A DNA stretch of 64,000 bases from Pseudomonadota bacterium (lineage in GTDB: Bacteria; Chloroflexota; UBA5177; JAJPKF01): the NCBI GenBank assembly GCA_021323865.1, contig JAJPKF010000018.1, positions 248,001-312,000 of the forward strand, read 5' to 3'. Numbering within the stretch: position 1 is the stretch's first letter; each line of letters begins with the position of its first letter. The notes beneath the pieces were generated by a model. The model was given only the letters and a program-made list of their open reading frames with translations, did not search any database and was not told the origin of the DNA. The position numbers were made by a program, and so were the translations under genes. Of the stretch, positions 1 to 8,173 are shown in pieces.

Positions 1-567
1 AAGGAGAAGCTACTCGACATTGTGATGATCTTCGTGATGGCTATCCTCATGCTGGTCATCATTGCCGGCACGACGGCGGCAACGCTGGTCACGAAGCTTT
101 TTCACGGGTTCCCGCTGTCGGCAGGCTTGGCGCTGATAGTCGGCACCGCCATCGGTGTGGTAGCCGCCTGGCTTCTGTTTGCCGCCATCTACCTGGCCTT
201 CCCGCACGTCAAGGTCAAGTTTCGGTTGGGCAATGTGTGGAAGGGTGCGCTGACCGCCGCCGTGCTGTTCACCGCGCTGTCGTATATCTGGCCGGTGTAC
301 GCGCATTTCGCGCACTTCAGTAAGTACGGCGCGGTTCTGTTCCCGATCCTTCTCCTCACTGCGTGGCTGTACTTCTTTGCCCTGATCGTTTGTGTCGGCG
401 CAGAAATCGTGGCCATCGGCGCAATCGACGAGGCCGACAAGGAAGGCGAGGAGGTCGGGCCCGAGCCGCAGGAGACGGTGCCGCAGCACCGCGTCATTCG
501 TGACGATGAGCCGAACGGCCAGGGCGGGAAGCAGCAGGAGCGCGAAACCGCGACGGCCGGCCGGTAG
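1..567 (+). CDS. YihY/BrkB-family membrane protein, C-terminal part
   Basis: The reading frame is open to the left window edge, so only the C-terminal part of this gene is present. It shows several membrane segments: about residues 9-25 from the edge, a glycine/alanine-rich helix ending in a stretch with ALIVGTAIGVVAAWLLF, one around LTAAVLFTALSYIWPVYAHF, and a last one around ILLLTAWLYFFALIVCVGAE. The order of a YG element, a WLYF helix and a GAE terminus matches the end of YihY/UPF0761 membrane proteins, once annotated as ribonuclease BN. A charged tail of about 45 residues, rich in Glu, Gln and Arg, follows and is probably cytoplasmic. The biochemical role of the family is unsettled. The assignment rests on the recalled pattern only. 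Confidence 0.7.
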   Translation, partial: KEKLLDIVMIFVMAILMLVIIAGTTAATLVTKLFHGFPLSAGLALIVGTAIGVVAAWLLFAAIYLAFPHVKVKFRLGNVWKGALTAAVLFTALSYIWPVYAHFAHFSKYGAVLFPILLLTAWLYFFALIVCVGAEIVAIGAIDEADKEGEEVGPEPQETVPQHRVIRDDEPNGQGGKQQERETATAGR

Positions 568-977
568 TCCCGGCTCGCCGTATTGTTGCCCGTCGATCCG
601 CTGCAGTCCCGGCGGGCTGTGGTGTGCAAAGGCCAGGCGAGACATTGCCGCAGCCGTCGCTTCACATTACAGCCTGAGCAATCGTGAGACTGGCGCGTCA
701 CCGAGCCGAGGGCATCAAGGCCCTAATGGGGCTCAGCCCCGCTGCATGAGAGAGATGGCGGTTGAGACCGGCCAGTTCCCGAGGCGAGGGCGAACCGGGT
801 GTCGAGGTCGTTCTGTCATGGGCTGTCGACCCCTACCGGCGACCCGGTACAGAAGGGCTTCTGACGAGCCACAGCCTCTGATCCACCTTCTGGGCGAAGC
901 CGGCCGGCCGTGTCGTCTACCATGACAACAGAAGGACGCGCCGCCTATTTCGAGGAGCGTTTTCGCTGGCTGCACCC
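568..977. other. Intergenic region, about 410 bp, with a 19-codon leader ORF at its end
   Basis: No convincing protein gene lies here; the open frames on both strands are arginine- and proline-rich, as expected of antisense or noncoding GC-rich DNA. The last part holds a short ATG frame at 922-981 encoding 19 residues (starts MTTEGRAAYF, ends FRWLHP). Its TGA stop overlaps the GTG start of the next gene as GTGA. It has no clear Shine-Dalgarno sequence. It could be a coupled leader peptide, or the true N-terminus of the E1 protein separated by a one-base shift. No promoter could be assigned with confidence. Confidence 0.4.
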
Positions 978-3098
978 GTGATCGCCGAGCGCGGAATCTA
1001 CCAGGAAATTGTGGCCTCGGCCGTCGGCGACGATGCCGCGGACAATCAAAAAACCGTCGTTCGCAACATCACGGCCGCGGACCTGCTGGCCGCCTACGCG
1101 CTTGCCCGAGTGAGTCGCGAGATGGACGTCCGCGAGCGGACCCTGCAGGCGCAGGGACGTGCCTGGTTTTCGATCGCCGGCGCGGGTCGAGAGGTCCTGG
1201 GGTGGGCCTTCGCACGGCATCTGACAGCTTCCGATCCCAAATTTCCGTACTACCGCGACCGCACCTTGGTGCTCGCCTCGGGTCTGACGCCGTCCGAGAT
1301 GTTTCGGGAGACCGTGGGCGCGGCGACCGATCCGGCCTCGGGTGGGCGGCAGATGCCCAGCCACTGGGGTTCGAAAGCACATGGGGTTGTCTCTCAGTCG
1401 AGCCCCACCGGCTCTCAGGCGCTGCCGGCCGTCGGCCTCGCCGAAGGGATACTCAAAGCGCAACAGATTGGTGTTCCGGTGTCTGATCCCTGGCGGGAGG
1501 ACTCCGTCGTCTATGTGTCGTTGGGCGAAGGGACAACGGCACAGGGAGAGGTCGAGGAGGCGGTTCGCCAGGCTGCTCGAACCCGAGCGCCGGTCATTAT
1601 CGTGGTCGAGGACGACAAGTACGCCATCTCGATCCCCAGCACCTGGTCGATTCCCGGCGGCGATGTCTTCGGCTTGTACAAGCACTACTCGGGCCTGGGC
1701 ATGCTGGTGCTGAAGTGCGATGGCACGGACATCGCAGACGCCGATCGGTGCGCCGAGGAAGCCGTCGGCCACGCCAGACAACGGCAGGGAGCGGTCCTGG
1801 TGCATGCCCGCATCACCCGTCCCATGTCCCACTCCTCGACGGATACCCAGGAGCAGTACCGCAGTCCCGACGATCTGGCGGAGGAGCAGTCGCGGGACCC
1901 AATCCGTCGGTTGACGGAGCTGCTGAAGAAGCACAAGCTCGTGACCACCGCCGGACTCGAGCGTCTGGACGCGGCCGCCAAGGATGCCGTAGAAGCGGCA
2001 AGCGACGCGGCCGTGGCCGAGCCCCCACTCGATGCATCGACCATTCTGCTCGATGTGCTGGCGGCCAAGCCCGCTCCTCCCGAATCCGCGGCGGACGAGG
2101 GCGAAACCGTTGAGCTTCGCTATGCCGTCAACCGGGCGCTCAAGGCGGCCATGGCCGATGACCCCCGCATTGTCATGTTCGGCGAGGATGTCGCCGATAC
2201 CGACATCGAAGGCCTGCCTGGAAAGGGCGGCGTCTTTCACGTCACCCGCGGTCTGCAGTTCGCCTACCCCGGGCGGGTGTGGAACAGTCCTCTGGCGGAG
2301 GCAACCATCGTCGGGACGGCAGTGGGCCACAGCTTGGCCGGTCTGCTTCCTGTGGTTGAGGTGCAATTCCGGGACTATTTGAACCCGGCCATGCAGCAGC
2401 TCGTCGACGAGGCGGCGACACTCCGATGGCGATCGTGTGGGGCGTTTTGCTGCCCCATGGTGGTCCGCATGGCCTACGGCGGCTATTTGGGCGGGGCAGG
2501 AGCGCTCTGGCACAGCGAGGCCGGGGTGGGCATGCTTGCCGGGATCCCCGGGATCCGGGTGGTGGTGCCTTCCAATCCGATGGACGCCGCGGGGCTACTC
2601 CGGACGGCCATCGAGAGCGAGGAGGTGGTCCTGTTCCTGGAGCCGAAGGCCCTGTACAGCCGGCGTGGACTATACCCGGGGGACCACTATCGCGTGCCTC
2701 TGGGAAAGGCGGCCACGCTGCGGTCCGGCCGAGACGTCACCATCGTTGCCTGGGGCAATCTGGTGCCGCGTGCCCTTGACGCGACCCAGGAGCTGACGTC
2801 GGAAGGACTGGAACCCGAGGTCATCGACCTCCGCACGGTTGATAGCCGGTGGGACGCCGAGCGCGTCGTCGAGTCGGTCGATCGGACCGGTGGGCTACTG
2901 GTGGCCGAGGAAGACCGCTGTACCGGTGGGTTTGGGGCGACGGTGGTCGCCAGGGTGGTCCAGGAGCTGCCGGGTGTGGTGGTGGCGCGGGTAGCGGCCC
3001 AGGATTGTCGGGTCGCCTATGGACCACAGGGTGAACGCGCCGTGCTGCCCCAGGTGGCCGACATCGTTGCGGCTTCCCGGCGCCTCGTCGAGGAATAG
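978..3098 (+). CDS. 2-oxoacid dehydrogenase E1, alpha and beta subunits fused (branched-chain type)
   Basis: This 706-residue protein joins both halves of a thiamine-diphosphate-dependent E1 decarboxylase, which oxidatively decarboxylates 2-oxoacids (probably branched-chain) and passes the acyl group to a lipoyl E2. The alpha half (about 1-350) has the HWGSKAHGVV and QSSPTGSQALPAVG segments and the ThDP motif GEGTTAQGEVEEAV at 183-196, ending near the DDKYAIS element. The beta half starts near residue 378 (ELRYAVNRAL) and carries GEDVAD, SPLAEATIVG, VQFRDYLNPA and the C-terminal transketolase domain (DLRTVDSRWD). Fused E1 proteins of this kind are known. No E2 or E3 gene lies in the window, so its partners are elsewhere. 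The GTG start has no clear Shine-Dalgarno. Substrate preference is inferred from the overall pattern. Confidence 0.85.
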   Translation: MIAERGIYQEIVASAVGDDAADNQKTVVRNITAADLLAAYALARVSREMDVRERTLQAQGRAWFSIAGAGREVLGWAFARHLTASDPKFPYYRDRTLVLASGLTPSEMFRETVGAATDPASGGRQMPSHWGSKAHGVVSQSSPTGSQALPAVGLAEGILKAQQIGVPVSDPWREDSVVYVSLGEGTTAQGEVEEAVRQAARTRAPVIIVVEDDKYAISIPSTWSIPGGDVFGLYKHYSGLGMLVLKCDGTDIADADRCAEEAVGHARQRQGAVLVHARITRPMSHSSTDTQEQYRSPDDLAEEQSRDPIRRLTELLKKHKLVTTAGLERLDAAAKDAVEAASDAAVAEPPLDASTILLDVLAAKPAPPESAADEGETVELRYAVNRALKAAMADDPRIVMFGEDVADTDIEGLPGKGGVFHVTRGLQFAYPGRVWNSPLAEATIVGTAVGHSLAGLLPVVEVQFRDYLNPAMQQLVDEAATLRWRSCGAFCCPMVVRMAYGGYLGGAGALWHSEAGVGMLAGIPGIRVVVPSNPMDAAGLLRTAIESEEVVLFLEPKALYSRRGLYPGDHYRVPLGKAATLRSGRDVTIVAWGNLVPRALDATQELTSEGLEPEVIDLRTVDSRWDAERVVESVDRTGGLLVAEEDRCTGGFGATVVARVVQELPGVVVARVAAQDCRVAYGPQGERAVLPQVADIVAASRRLVEE

Positions 3099-3129
3099 CG
3101 GCCGGTCCCAACCGGTTGACCGTAGCGGC

Positions 3130-4545
3130 GTGACTCGAGCAGCAGGTGCAGCAGCGGACCAATCAGGCCGCGCCTGGCAGGTACCGGCCGCCGTCCAGCG
3201 GATGGTTCGTGAGGCGCTGGGGCAGATCGATGCGCAGGTAGTGCTCGTTGCGGTGTCGGGGGGGCCGGACTCCATGTGTCTGCTCCGCGCCCTCGTTGCC
3301 GCGGCACCGGATCGAAGCCTCGTGGCCTGTACCGTTCACCACGGCCTACGGCCCGAGGCCGACGCCGAGATAGAGCTGGTTGCAGCCTTCTGTCGTGAAC
3401 GGGGTATCCGGCATGTGGTGCGGCACGCACCGGTTGCGGCCGTGCGGAAACAGACGCGGCGGTCGTTGCAAACCGTGGCCAGGGAGCTTCGCTACCAGGC
3501 GCTCCGTGACGCCGCAGCTTCGATAGGCGCCGGCGCGATCGCCCTGGGACACACTCGGGACGATCAGGTCGAGACGATTCTCATGCACGTGCTCCGTGGA
3601 TCAGGCCTCCGCGGTCTATCCGGCATGCAGCTCTGGAGCGATGGTCTCTTGCGCCCGCTGTTAGGGCTGCGGAGAGCGGATAGTCATCGCTACTGTGAGC
3701 TGCTGGATGTCCCCCACGTACACGATCCCTCCAACCTCGATCTGACCGCGGATCGAAACCGGCTGCGCGAGGTGGTGATTCCGGCGCTCGAGGCGTTTCA
3801 CCCCGGCCTCGCAGATCACCTGATCGGCCTCGCCGAGTCCGCGTCGATTGACGACCGTTTCCTGGCGGAAGTGACGGCCGCGTTTCAGGAGCGTGTGGTT
3901 GTCGAGGGAGCGTTGCACGCACGACTGTGGGCCTCGCTCCCCGAGGCCATCCGGCGCCGCATGTTGCTGCAGAACGCCGACGCATCCAGGGACCAGATCA
4001 GGAACCGGTCGGCCCAGCTGGCCAAAGCGGCTGCCGATGTGCCCCACTGGCGGGCCCCGGCCTGGTGGCCCCAGCTCAGCAGAGAACCATCACTGATCAT
4101 TCCGGTCCCCGGGATTCTGCATCTCGAGTCGTTCGCGGTGGAGGCCCAATTCGTCCCGGTGCAGGCCGCCCTGCAACGGCTCTATGTCGCGGGGCCGCTC
4201 GACCTCTACTTGGATTGGTCGGGGCCGGCGGCAGAGCTGGGGATGAGGCGATGGAGGCAAGGAGACCGCATCAGGCCCCTGGGTATGCGCGGCACCCGAA
4301 AGCTGCAGGACGTCTTTGTCGACGCGAAGGTTCCGGCAGCGGCCCGTCAGCGGTGGCCCGTGATGGAGGTCGACGGCGTGATCACGTGGGTGCCGGGACT
4401 GATCAGAGCCGACACCCGACCGGTGTCCGCCATGAGCGGCCGAGTGCTTCATCTGCGGCTGGTGAGAGAGGATGACGGAAGCCGGCTCGAGCCTGCCGAA
4501 CGGCGGAAAACCGGGGCAAATTCGAGACTCATCCTGATAGAATGA
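3130..4545 (+). CDS. tilS: tRNA(Ile)-lysidine synthase TilS
   Basis: TilS uses ATP and lysine to convert C34 of the CAU-anticodon tRNA-Ile to lysidine, so that it reads AUA. The PP-loop motif SGGPDS lies at residues 43-48, followed by VACTVHHGLRPEAD and the GHTRDDQVETILMHVLRGSGLRGL region typical of the family. The C-terminus has the substrate-binding TilS_C pattern (VPAAARQRWPVMEVDG, VPGLIRADTR). The frame is open further upstream into the E1 gene, but GTG at 3130 avoids that overlap; ATG at 3202 is a shorter option that still keeps the PP-loop. Neither has a good Shine-Dalgarno. It lies 42 bp before ftsH. A tilS-ftsH neighbourhood is common in bacteria, which supports the call. Confidence 0.9.
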   Translation: MTRAAGAAADQSGRAWQVPAAVQRMVREALGQIDAQVVLVAVSGGPDSMCLLRALVAAAPDRSLVACTVHHGLRPEADAEIELVAAFCRERGIRHVVRHAPVAAVRKQTRRSLQTVARELRYQALRDAAASIGAGAIALGHTRDDQVETILMHVLRGSGLRGLSGMQLWSDGLLRPLLGLRRADSHRYCELLDVPHVHDPSNLDLTADRNRLREVVIPALEAFHPGLADHLIGLAESASIDDRFLAEVTAAFQERVVVEGALHARLWASLPEAIRRRMLLQNADASRDQIRNRSAQLAKAAADVPHWRAPAWWPQLSREPSLIIPVPGILHLESFAVEAQFVPVQAALQRLYVAGPLDLYLDWSGPAAELGMRRWRQGDRIRPLGMRGTRKLQDVFVDAKVPAAARQRWPVMEVDGVITWVPGLIRADTRPVSAMSGRVLHLRLVREDDGSRLEPAERRKTGANSRLILIE

Positions 4546-4587
4546 CTGACGGCGAGACGGCTGTGCCGGCGCCTCTGGGAGTCTTCC

Positions 4588-6471
4588 GTGGAAACAAAGT
4601 GGTTCCGTAACTTCTTCGTCTGGGCCATCGCCTTCGTGATCATCCTCGCGCTGGCCGTTAACTACGCCCGTCAGTCGGGGGGCGGCAGCGTCCGGCTCCC
4701 CTTTAACCGGCTCATGCACAAGGTCCAGACCTTCCAGAAGCAGGTAGAGGCCGGATGTACCGGCGACTGCACCATCTCGCTCACCCAGGTCGGTTCTGAC
4801 ACGGTTCAGCTGAAGTTCCAGCACTTCAACTATGTCGCCGATCTCAACGGCAACACGACCACCACCATCGATCAAGAGTTCCGGGCGTACCACATCGACC
4901 CGACCGCGTCGCACTTCAGCTACCAGTTCCAGGCGCCCAGCCAGTGGGGCAACTTCCTGCAGCTGGCGCTCTCGGTGCTGCCGCTGCTGATTTTTGCCTT
5001 GCTGATTTTCTTCATGATGCGTCAGGCCCAAGGCAGCAACAACCAGGCGTTGTCCTTCGGAAAGAGCCGGGCACGTATGTTCGCGGGCAACCGTCCCACC
5101 GTGACCTTCACGGATGTCGCGGGTGTGGAGGAGGCAAAACAGGAGCTTGCCGAGGTGGTGGAGTTCCTCAAGTATCCCGACAAGTTCGCGCAGCTCGGGG
5201 CTCGGATTCCACGAGGTGTGCTGCTGGTAGGGCCTCCGGGAACGGGCAAGACGCTGCTCTCCCGGGCAGTCGCGGGCGAGGCGGGTGTGCCCTTCTTCAG
5301 CATCTCGGGCTCTGAGTTCGTGGAAATGTTTGTGGGCGTGGGCGCGAGTCGGGTACGGGACCTGTTCGACCAGGCCAAGCGCAACTCACCCTGTATCGTC
5401 TTTGTCGACGAGATCGACGCGGTTGGGCGCCAGCGGGGAGCCGGCCTGGGCGGAAGTCACGACGAGCGCGAGCAGACGCTGAACCAGATTCTCGTGGAGA
5501 TGGACGGCTTCGACACCAACACGAATGTGATCGTGATCGCGGCGACCAACCGGCCCGATGTGCTCGATCCAGCCCTGCTCCGACCTGGACGATTCGATCG
5601 GCAGGTTGTGCTCGACAACCCCGACATCCGCGGCCGCCTGGCGGTTCTGGAAGTTCACGCCCGAGGGAAGCCGTTCGAGAAGAACGTCAACACCCAGGTC
5701 CTTGCGAAGCAAACGCCCGGCTTCTCGGCCGCCGATCTGGCGAATCTGCTCAACGAGGCCGCCATTCTCGCTGCCAGGCGCAACAAGAAAGCCATCGGCA
5801 TGAAGGAGCTGGAAGAGGCGATCGACCGCGTGATCGCCGGTCCGGAGCGCAAGAGCCGCATCATCAGCGAGAAGGAGAAGGCAATCACCGCCTACCACGA
5901 GGTGGGCCATGCCCTGGTGGCTCGGATGCTCCCCAATCTTGACCCGGTGCACAAGCTGACGATCGTCGCCCGGGGGCTCATGGGCGGCTACACCCGGCTG
6001 CTTCCCACAGAGGACCGGTACCTGTACTCAAAGTCGCAGTTCCAGGAGACGCTCGCCTTTACCCTGGGCGGCCACGCCGCCGAGCAGCTGATCTTCGGCG
6101 AGGTGACTACCGGCGCTTCCAATGACATCGAGCGGGCCACCGAGCTGTCGCGCAAGATGGTGACGATGTACGGGATGAGCGACAAGCTGGGACCGATTGC
6201 GTTGGGCAAGAAAGAGGAGCTGGTGTTTCTCGGCCGTGAGATCGGCGAGCAGCGGAACTTCAGTGAGGCGGTGGCCGAGGAGATCGACGGCGAGGTACGG
6301 ACACTGATCAACCGCGCTTACGGCATCGCCCGGGAGATCCTGATCCAGCACAAGGATAAGCTCATTACCGTGAGCGAGCGACTAATCCGTGAGGAAACCA
6401 TCGAGGGGCCGGCCTTCGACTCGATCATGGGCATCGCGCCGACACCAATCGCGGCGAGTGTGACCGCCTAA
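4588..6471 (+). CDS. ftsH: ATP-dependent zinc metalloprotease FtsH
   Basis: FtsH is a membrane-anchored AAA+ protease that degrades misfolded membrane proteins and regulatory substrates. The protein has 627 residues. It has two N-terminal membrane helices (about 8-28 and 110-130) flanking an extracytoplasmic domain, then the AAA module with Walker A GPPGTGKT at 215-222, Walker [12 protein letters not shown] and the second region of homology [20 protein letters not shown]. The zinc site HEVGH is at 437-441, with a downstream [12 protein letters not shown] motif. It starts at GTG 4588, since the membrane helix follows directly. The short C-terminal tail is normal. A TAGAAT sequence at 4538-4543 could be a -10 box, but no matching -35 is visible. 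Confidence 0.97.
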   Translation: METKWFRNFFVWAIAFVIILALAVNYARQSGGGSVRLPFNRLMHKVQTFQKQVEAGCTGDCTISLTQVGSDTVQLKFQHFNYVADLNGNTTTTIDQEFRAYHIDPTASHFSYQFQAPSQWGNFLQLALSVLPLLIFALLIFFMMRQAQGSNNQALSFGKSRARMFAGNRPTVTFTDVAGVEEAKQELAEVVEFLKYPDKFAQLGARIPRGVLLVGPPGTGKTLLSRAVAGEAGVPFFSISGSEFVEMFVGVGASRVRDLFDQAKRNSPCIVFVDEIDAVGRQRGAGLGGSHDEREQTLNQILVEMDGFDTNTNVIVIAATNRPDVLDPALLRPGRFDRQVVLDNPDIRGRLAVLEVHARGKPFEKNVNTQVLAKQTPGFSAADLANLLNEAAILAARRNKKAIGMKELEEAIDRVIAGPERKSRIISEKEKAITAYHEVGHALVARMLPNLDPVHKLTIVARGLMGGYTRLLPTEDRYLYSKSQFQETLAFTLGGHAAEQLIFGEVTTGASNDIERATELSRKMVTMYGMSDKLGPIALGKKEELVFLGREIGEQRNFSEAVAEEIDGEVRTLINRAYGIAREILIQHKDKLITVSERLIREETIEGPAFDSIMGIAPTPIAASVTA

Positions 6472-6809
6472 CGCCGGCTCGTCTGGACGCGCCACTCCTC
6501 GATGCCGTCCGCCAGCGCGGCGCTTCGGACGTTTACTTCTCTCGCATCCGGGAGGTGCTCCTCGGTGTCGGCCGGGACCCGCACGTGGTGATGGCCATCT
6601 TCGCGGCCGGCACCGGTCGCCGCCTCATGAGCGCAGGGCAAGCGTTCTCCCTGCTGGCCGGAAGCGGGTTCTCGGGCCGGCTCCACAGCCTCCACGACCG
6701 AGATCGCTTCCGTCAGGGCGAGACGGTCGTGACGGTCCGTCTCGAAGCTGGGTCGGCCGGTGGGTCCGGGCGATCTGACACGTCTGCGTTCGGTGCATCT
6801 GAGCAGTAG
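6471..6809 (+). pseudogene. Remnant of nicotinate phosphoribosyltransferase (N-terminal domain only), tentative
   Basis: The frame directly after ftsH encodes about 112 residues. It contains RGASDVYFSRIREVLLG, DPHVVMAIFAAG, a SLHDRDRF element and GETVVTV. From memory, this order matches the N-terminal domain of nicotinate phosphoribosyltransferases (tyrosine-phenylalanine near a TRxVL element, HPRVTMQVF, a LxDGD element, ETVMTIEG). The catalytic barrel is absent: the frame stops after an unrelated Ser/Gly/Arg-rich tail, and the next gene on the other strand begins 37 bp later. The only standard start in frame is GTG 6555, inside the conserved part; upstream the frame is open but offers only CTG (6483). 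This suggests a decayed or truncated gene. A small stand-alone protein is the alternative. Confidence 0.4.
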
Positions 6810-6845
6810 TGAGGAGCAGCGAAGCCGGCGTGTAGATAGCGGGGA

Positions 6846-7256
6846 CTAGAGGCCGGCCTCCAGGCCCAGCGCCTCGAGGACCAGAGCGGCTCCCTCGATC
6901 GTTCGACAGTCCACGTCCAGGTCAAGCTCGCTGTAAATCTGGGCTCGGATGGGGTCCTTGATGCGAGCGATCACCTGGGGCACCTCAAAGAGACGCTTGG
7001 CAATCTGACTGGTCATGATATTCCGGTTGTCGCCGCTGGTGGCGGCAACGAAGACGTCTGCGTGAGCCACATCCGCCTGCCGCAGCGTGTCCTGTTCGAT
7101 GGCATTCCCGCGGACTGTCCGGCCGGAAAAGGACGGGCCCATGCGATCGAAGGCCCGTTCATCGAGGTCGACCACGGTCACCGTATGTCCCGCCTGATCG
7201 AGCATGCGGGCCGTTCGTGAGCCGACACGTCCGCATCCCACGATCACAACATTCAC
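6846..7256 (-). CDS. TrkA-N (RCK) NAD-binding domain protein
   Basis: This 136-residue protein is a single Rossmann domain of the RCK/TrkA-N type, which binds NAD(H) and gates potassium channels or transporters. The N-terminus VVIVGCGRVGSRTARML has the GxGxxG dinucleotide motif and is followed by the acidic end of the second strand (VVDLDERAFDRM). Further on are GNAIEQDTLRQADVAHADVFVAATSGDNRN and ARIKDP, both family hallmarks. There is no TrkA-C domain and no channel helix, and no potassium transporter gene is adjacent. It probably serves as a regulatory subunit for a Trk/Ktr-type protein encoded elsewhere. It starts with GTG. The next gene on this strand ends 35 bp upstream, so the minus-strand run from 8078 to 6846 may be one unit. 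Confidence 0.85.
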   Translation of the reverse strand: MNVVIVGCGRVGSRTARMLDQAGHTVTVVDLDERAFDRMGPSFSGRTVRGNAIEQDTLRQADVAHADVFVAATSGDNRNIMTSQIAKRLFEVPQVIARIKDPIRAQIYSELDLDVDCRTIEGAALVLEALGLEAGL

Positions 7257-7290
7257 TGGGCGGCCCTCATGCCACCGAGACGGGCCGGTC

Positions 7291-7584
7291 TCAGCTGGCT
7301 TGACGGTGGCGAAGATTGAACAGGACCATTTCCATGTTCTGCTGCTGTTTCTTGGCCCCGAGATACGCGCGGTAGTAGCGATCGTAGGCCGCGTCTCCGC
7401 TCTCGCCTTGCTCCTCCATCTCTCGGAGCAACGAAAGCCACTGATCGGTGGCGCGCCGAAGCGCCTGCTGCTTCTCCTCGAGGCGACGGATCTCGTCGTC
7501 GGTGGGAGGCGCCTCTTGTCGCGTCAGGCGGGTCTTCAGGCGTTTCCAGACGGAGTGTGATTCAGGATTGTCCCGTGGTGCCAC
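7291..7584 (-). CDS. Small helical protein of unknown function
   Basis: It encodes 97 residues, almost all predicted helix and strongly charged, with heptad-like patterns (EIRRLEEKQQALRRATDQWL and YLGAKKQQQNMEMVLFNLRH) suggesting a coiled coil. There is no signal peptide, membrane segment or cysteine. It reads as genuine coding sequence, with balanced composition and no arginine-rich shadow pattern. It sits between a TrkA-N gene and a small four-cysteine gene on the same strand, so it is probably co-transcribed. The start is GTG at 7584. I do not recognise a family. Confidence 0.6.
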   Translation of the reverse strand: MAPRDNPESHSVWKRLKTRLTRQEAPPTDDEIRRLEEKQQALRRATDQWLSLLREMEEQGESGDAAYDRYYRAYLGAKKQQQNMEMVLFNLRHRQAS

Positions 7585-7688
7585 GAGCCGGCTCTCGCTT
7601 TGTGGGTAGATGGTGAGAGGAGGTTTGGCCGAGGGTTCGGGCTGAAAGAACCGAGCTCATTGCTGCCGAGTGGCCGCCGAAGCGGAAC

Positions 7689-8078
7689 TCAGCATGGCTC
7701 GTTGCTGGGCATGAGCTTATCGCCCCTTCGTGGCAGCGAGGGTTGCCGGGAGGAGCGCACATCGAGCGTCGAATCAGTGTTGGCCGGCAGCTGGTCGGGC
7801 GGATCGCCGTCGGGCCGCCGGGTCATGTACTCGGCCACGTTCTCCACGCCGCCCTTGGCCAGGGCGAGCGTGAACTCCAAGAGGCAGTCATTGCACAGGG
7901 CGTAGGCCCCGTACTGACTCGACCCAAGCGGCGACTTCTCGACGTCACAGCTGTCGCAATGCATCGGTCTGGACAGGTCCACGCCACGATCGACCCGGTC
8001 TTCGGCGAGGCTCTTCACCACCGACGTGATGCGCTCCTGAGCCTCGGGGGTAAGCTCGCCTCGATCGGCTGCAGGCAC
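7689..8078 (-). CDS. Small zinc-ribbon-like protein, unknown function
   Basis: This 129-residue protein carries two CxxC knuckles (CDSC and CNDC) about 21 residues apart, a spacing compatible with one zinc site. Flanking helices and a polar, Pro/Arg-rich, probably disordered tail complete it. The frame is open up to a TTG at 8102, but that TTG overlaps a TATAAT box, so it is unlikely to be transcribed. GTG at 8078 has a strong Shine-Dalgarno (GGAGGG, minus-strand 8088-8083) at the right distance and fits the promoter, so it was chosen. No known function. A regulatory or protein-binding role is only a guess from the zinc-ribbon look. Confidence 0.65.
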   Translation of the reverse strand: MPAADRGELTPEAQERITSVVKSLAEDRVDRGVDLSRPMHCDSCDVEKSPLGSSQYGAYALCNDCLLEFTLALAKGGVENVAEYMTRRPDGDPPDQLPANTDSTLDVRSSRQPSLPRRGDKLMPSNEPC

Positions 8079-8101
8079 TGAACCCTCCGCTTTGTCGGAC
8101 A

Positions 8102-8130
8102 ATTATATCGCCCTGCCTTTCCCCGACCAA
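8102..8130 (-). promoter_or_regulatory. Sigma70-type promoter for the zinc-ribbon gene
   Basis: On the minus strand, TTGGTC (8130-8125) and a perfect TATAAT (8107-8102) are separated by 17 bp. A start about 7 bp beyond the -10 box would place the Shine-Dalgarno GGAGGG and GTG 8078 in a leader of roughly 17 nt. This is one of the best promoter matches in the window. Confidence 0.6.
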
Positions 8131-8173
8131 TGGAAACCCAGCCAAATCGAGCCGTATGACAGGTGAGGTCGCG

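Noticed and set aside
392-925. 177-residue plus-strand frame overlapping the YihY gene end
   Set aside because: Composition is Arg/Ser/Pro-rich and the first half is a frame-shifted copy of the YihY coding region. No family pattern is visible.
945-2513. 522-residue minus-strand frame antisense to the E1 gene
   Set aside because: The plus-strand frame has all E1 motifs. The antisense frame shows the His/Gly/Arg-rich look of a shadow and no domain.
4090-5031. 313-residue minus-strand frame across tilS and ftsH
   Set aside because: Antisense to two certain genes, with no motif, signal or ribosome site.
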